DNA of 64,000 bases from an uncultured Myxococcales bacterium (GTDB taxonomy: Bacteria; Myxococcota_A; UBA9042), in the NCBI GenBank assembly GCA_903842345.1, contig CAIMLR010000002.1, positions 62,001 to 126,000 on the forward strand. The letters are read 5' to 3'. Below are positions 63,356 through 64,000 of the stretch, in pieces; the first letter of the stretch is position 1, and each line of letters opens with the position of its first letter. The notes under the pieces are model-generated. The model did not search any database. It was not told the origin of the DNA and was given only the letters and a program-made list of their open reading frames with translations. Both the position numbers and the translations under genes were made by a program.

Positions 63356-64000
63356 GGGCCTTGGAGCGCCTGCAGGAATGCGCGGAATGCGCCTTTGTGA
63401 CGCCCCTCGTCGGCCCGCTCAATGTGCATCACAAAGCGCTTGCCCGTCGGCGTGTCCGTTGTGACCTGCAGCAGCTTCCCGGTCAGTTGCACGGTCCGCC
63501 AGGCGTTCTCGACGCGCACGGGCAGATGGATGACGATCACTTCATCGAGGTCCGGCGCGTCGCCCTGGGTGACGACGCATGCGAGCTGTTCCGCGATGCC
63601 GATCAACTGCCCCGGAATCAGCTGATTCTGACGCAGGAAGGTAATGGGCACGTCAGCGGCAACCAGCATCCGGGCGCCTTCTGGCTTGCGCGGCCGGATC
63701 GGCAGGGGGTCGGCCGGATCGGTGCGGTCGGCCGACGGGTCAAACGGCTGGCTGGACGGCAGGCCGTGCGGAGCGACCATCGGGTGGTTGTTGCCAATCG
63801 CCGGCGGGCGGACAAAACGGCCACCCAGGGTGTCCTGGGCCACAACGCCTGACGCGTGATGAGCGGTCGGCGCCAGAACGGGGCGCTGCAGGACGTGCGC
63901 CGCGGAAGCGCGCGGATCGGTGACCAACCGCCGTTCTCCCGGTGCCAGCGCGTAGACGGGCCACGAGTGCGAGGAATCATCGCGCGTGCCGGAAGACGGA
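63352..64000 (-). CDS. PilZ-like protein, N-terminus beyond window edge
   Basis: The frame is open to the window edge, so the start is outside; 215 residues are visible. A Pro/Ala/Arg-rich N-terminal part leads to a C-terminal beta-rich domain of about 110 residues whose strand pattern suggests PilZ (LIPGQLIGIAEQLACVV, VIVIHLPVRVE). The c-di-GMP-binding RxxxR and DxSxxG motifs are not evident, so a nucleotide-binding role is doubtful. Its stop overlaps the protease start (GTGA), so both are translated together. Confidence 0.5.
   Translation of the reverse strand, partial: PSSGTRDDSSHSWPVYALAPGERRLVTDPRASAAHVLQRPVLAPTAHHASGVVAQDTLGGRFVRPPAIGNNHPMVAPHGLPSSQPFDPSADRTDPADPLPIRPRKPEGARMLVAADVPITFLRQNQLIPGQLIGIAEQLACVVTQGDAPDLDEVIVIHLPVRVENAWRTVQLTGKLLQVTTDTPTGKRFVMHIERADEGRHKGAFRAFLQALQGP

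Overview
The window is a GC-rich bacterial chromosomal segment. I place it in or near the Myxococcota (old Deltaproteobacteria) with moderate confidence. The evidence is the set of very large exported lipoproteins built from an Asp/Thr/Ala-rich linker and arrays of four-cysteine modules, MopE-like and 'CNDGIDND' repeats, a zinc-finger/GYF/AgmX-PglI-like protein, TPR lipoproteins and strong G/C third-position bias. No tRNA, rRNA, CRISPR array, phage gene or insertion sequence was seen. One structural RNA gene is certain: RNase P RNA (rnpB). About 75% of the genes I support encode envelope proteins.

Layout. 1-2737: two Cys-rich lipoproteins (minus). 3085-11230: a TamB-like protein followed by a very large Omp85/TamA-like barrel (plus). 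11287-18328: a minus run with a lytic transglycosylase, a zinc-ribbon membrane protein, formimidoylglutamase (hutG), a TPR lipoprotein and a glutathione S-transferase. 18329-18654: a lower-GC gap with two hairpins. 18655-24014: hisS, an ABC exporter, a small exported protein and a GYF-domain protein, all minus and nearly touching. 24282-35363: a plus operon with a barrel protein and two giant tandem metzincin-type lipoproteins. 35364-38340: a hairpin, a 30-bp tandem repeat, methylmalonyl-CoA mutase large subunit and an RluA-type pseudouridine synthase (minus). 38481-44149: an unknown protein, a VWA lipoprotein behind a sigma-54 promoter, imidazolonepropionase (hutI) and two related small barrels. 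44154-49683: aroE-ribF, a long structured leader and a PHP-like protein, then aroA directly downstream of rnpB. 49728-58202: Cys-rich lipoprotein plus DsbD-like protein, TPR and LamG-like proteins, a parvulin, small membrane proteins, trmL and an FAD oxidase. 58233-64000: a 1333-residue lipoprotein with 27 Cys modules, a CPBP protease and a truncated PilZ-like gene.

How it fits together. Housekeeping genes (hisS, aroE, aroA, ribF, trmL, rnpB) are interspersed with an envelope-building set: TamB/Omp85 for outer-membrane assembly, a parvulin for folding, a DsbD-like protein beside a Cys-rich lipoprotein, and a lytic transglycosylase for wall remodelling. The products of the most unusual genes are cell-surface candidates: the tandem metzincins, the VWA protein and the Cys-module giants. 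Histidine degradation is represented by two separated genes, hutI (makes formiminoglutamate) and hutG (cleaves it).
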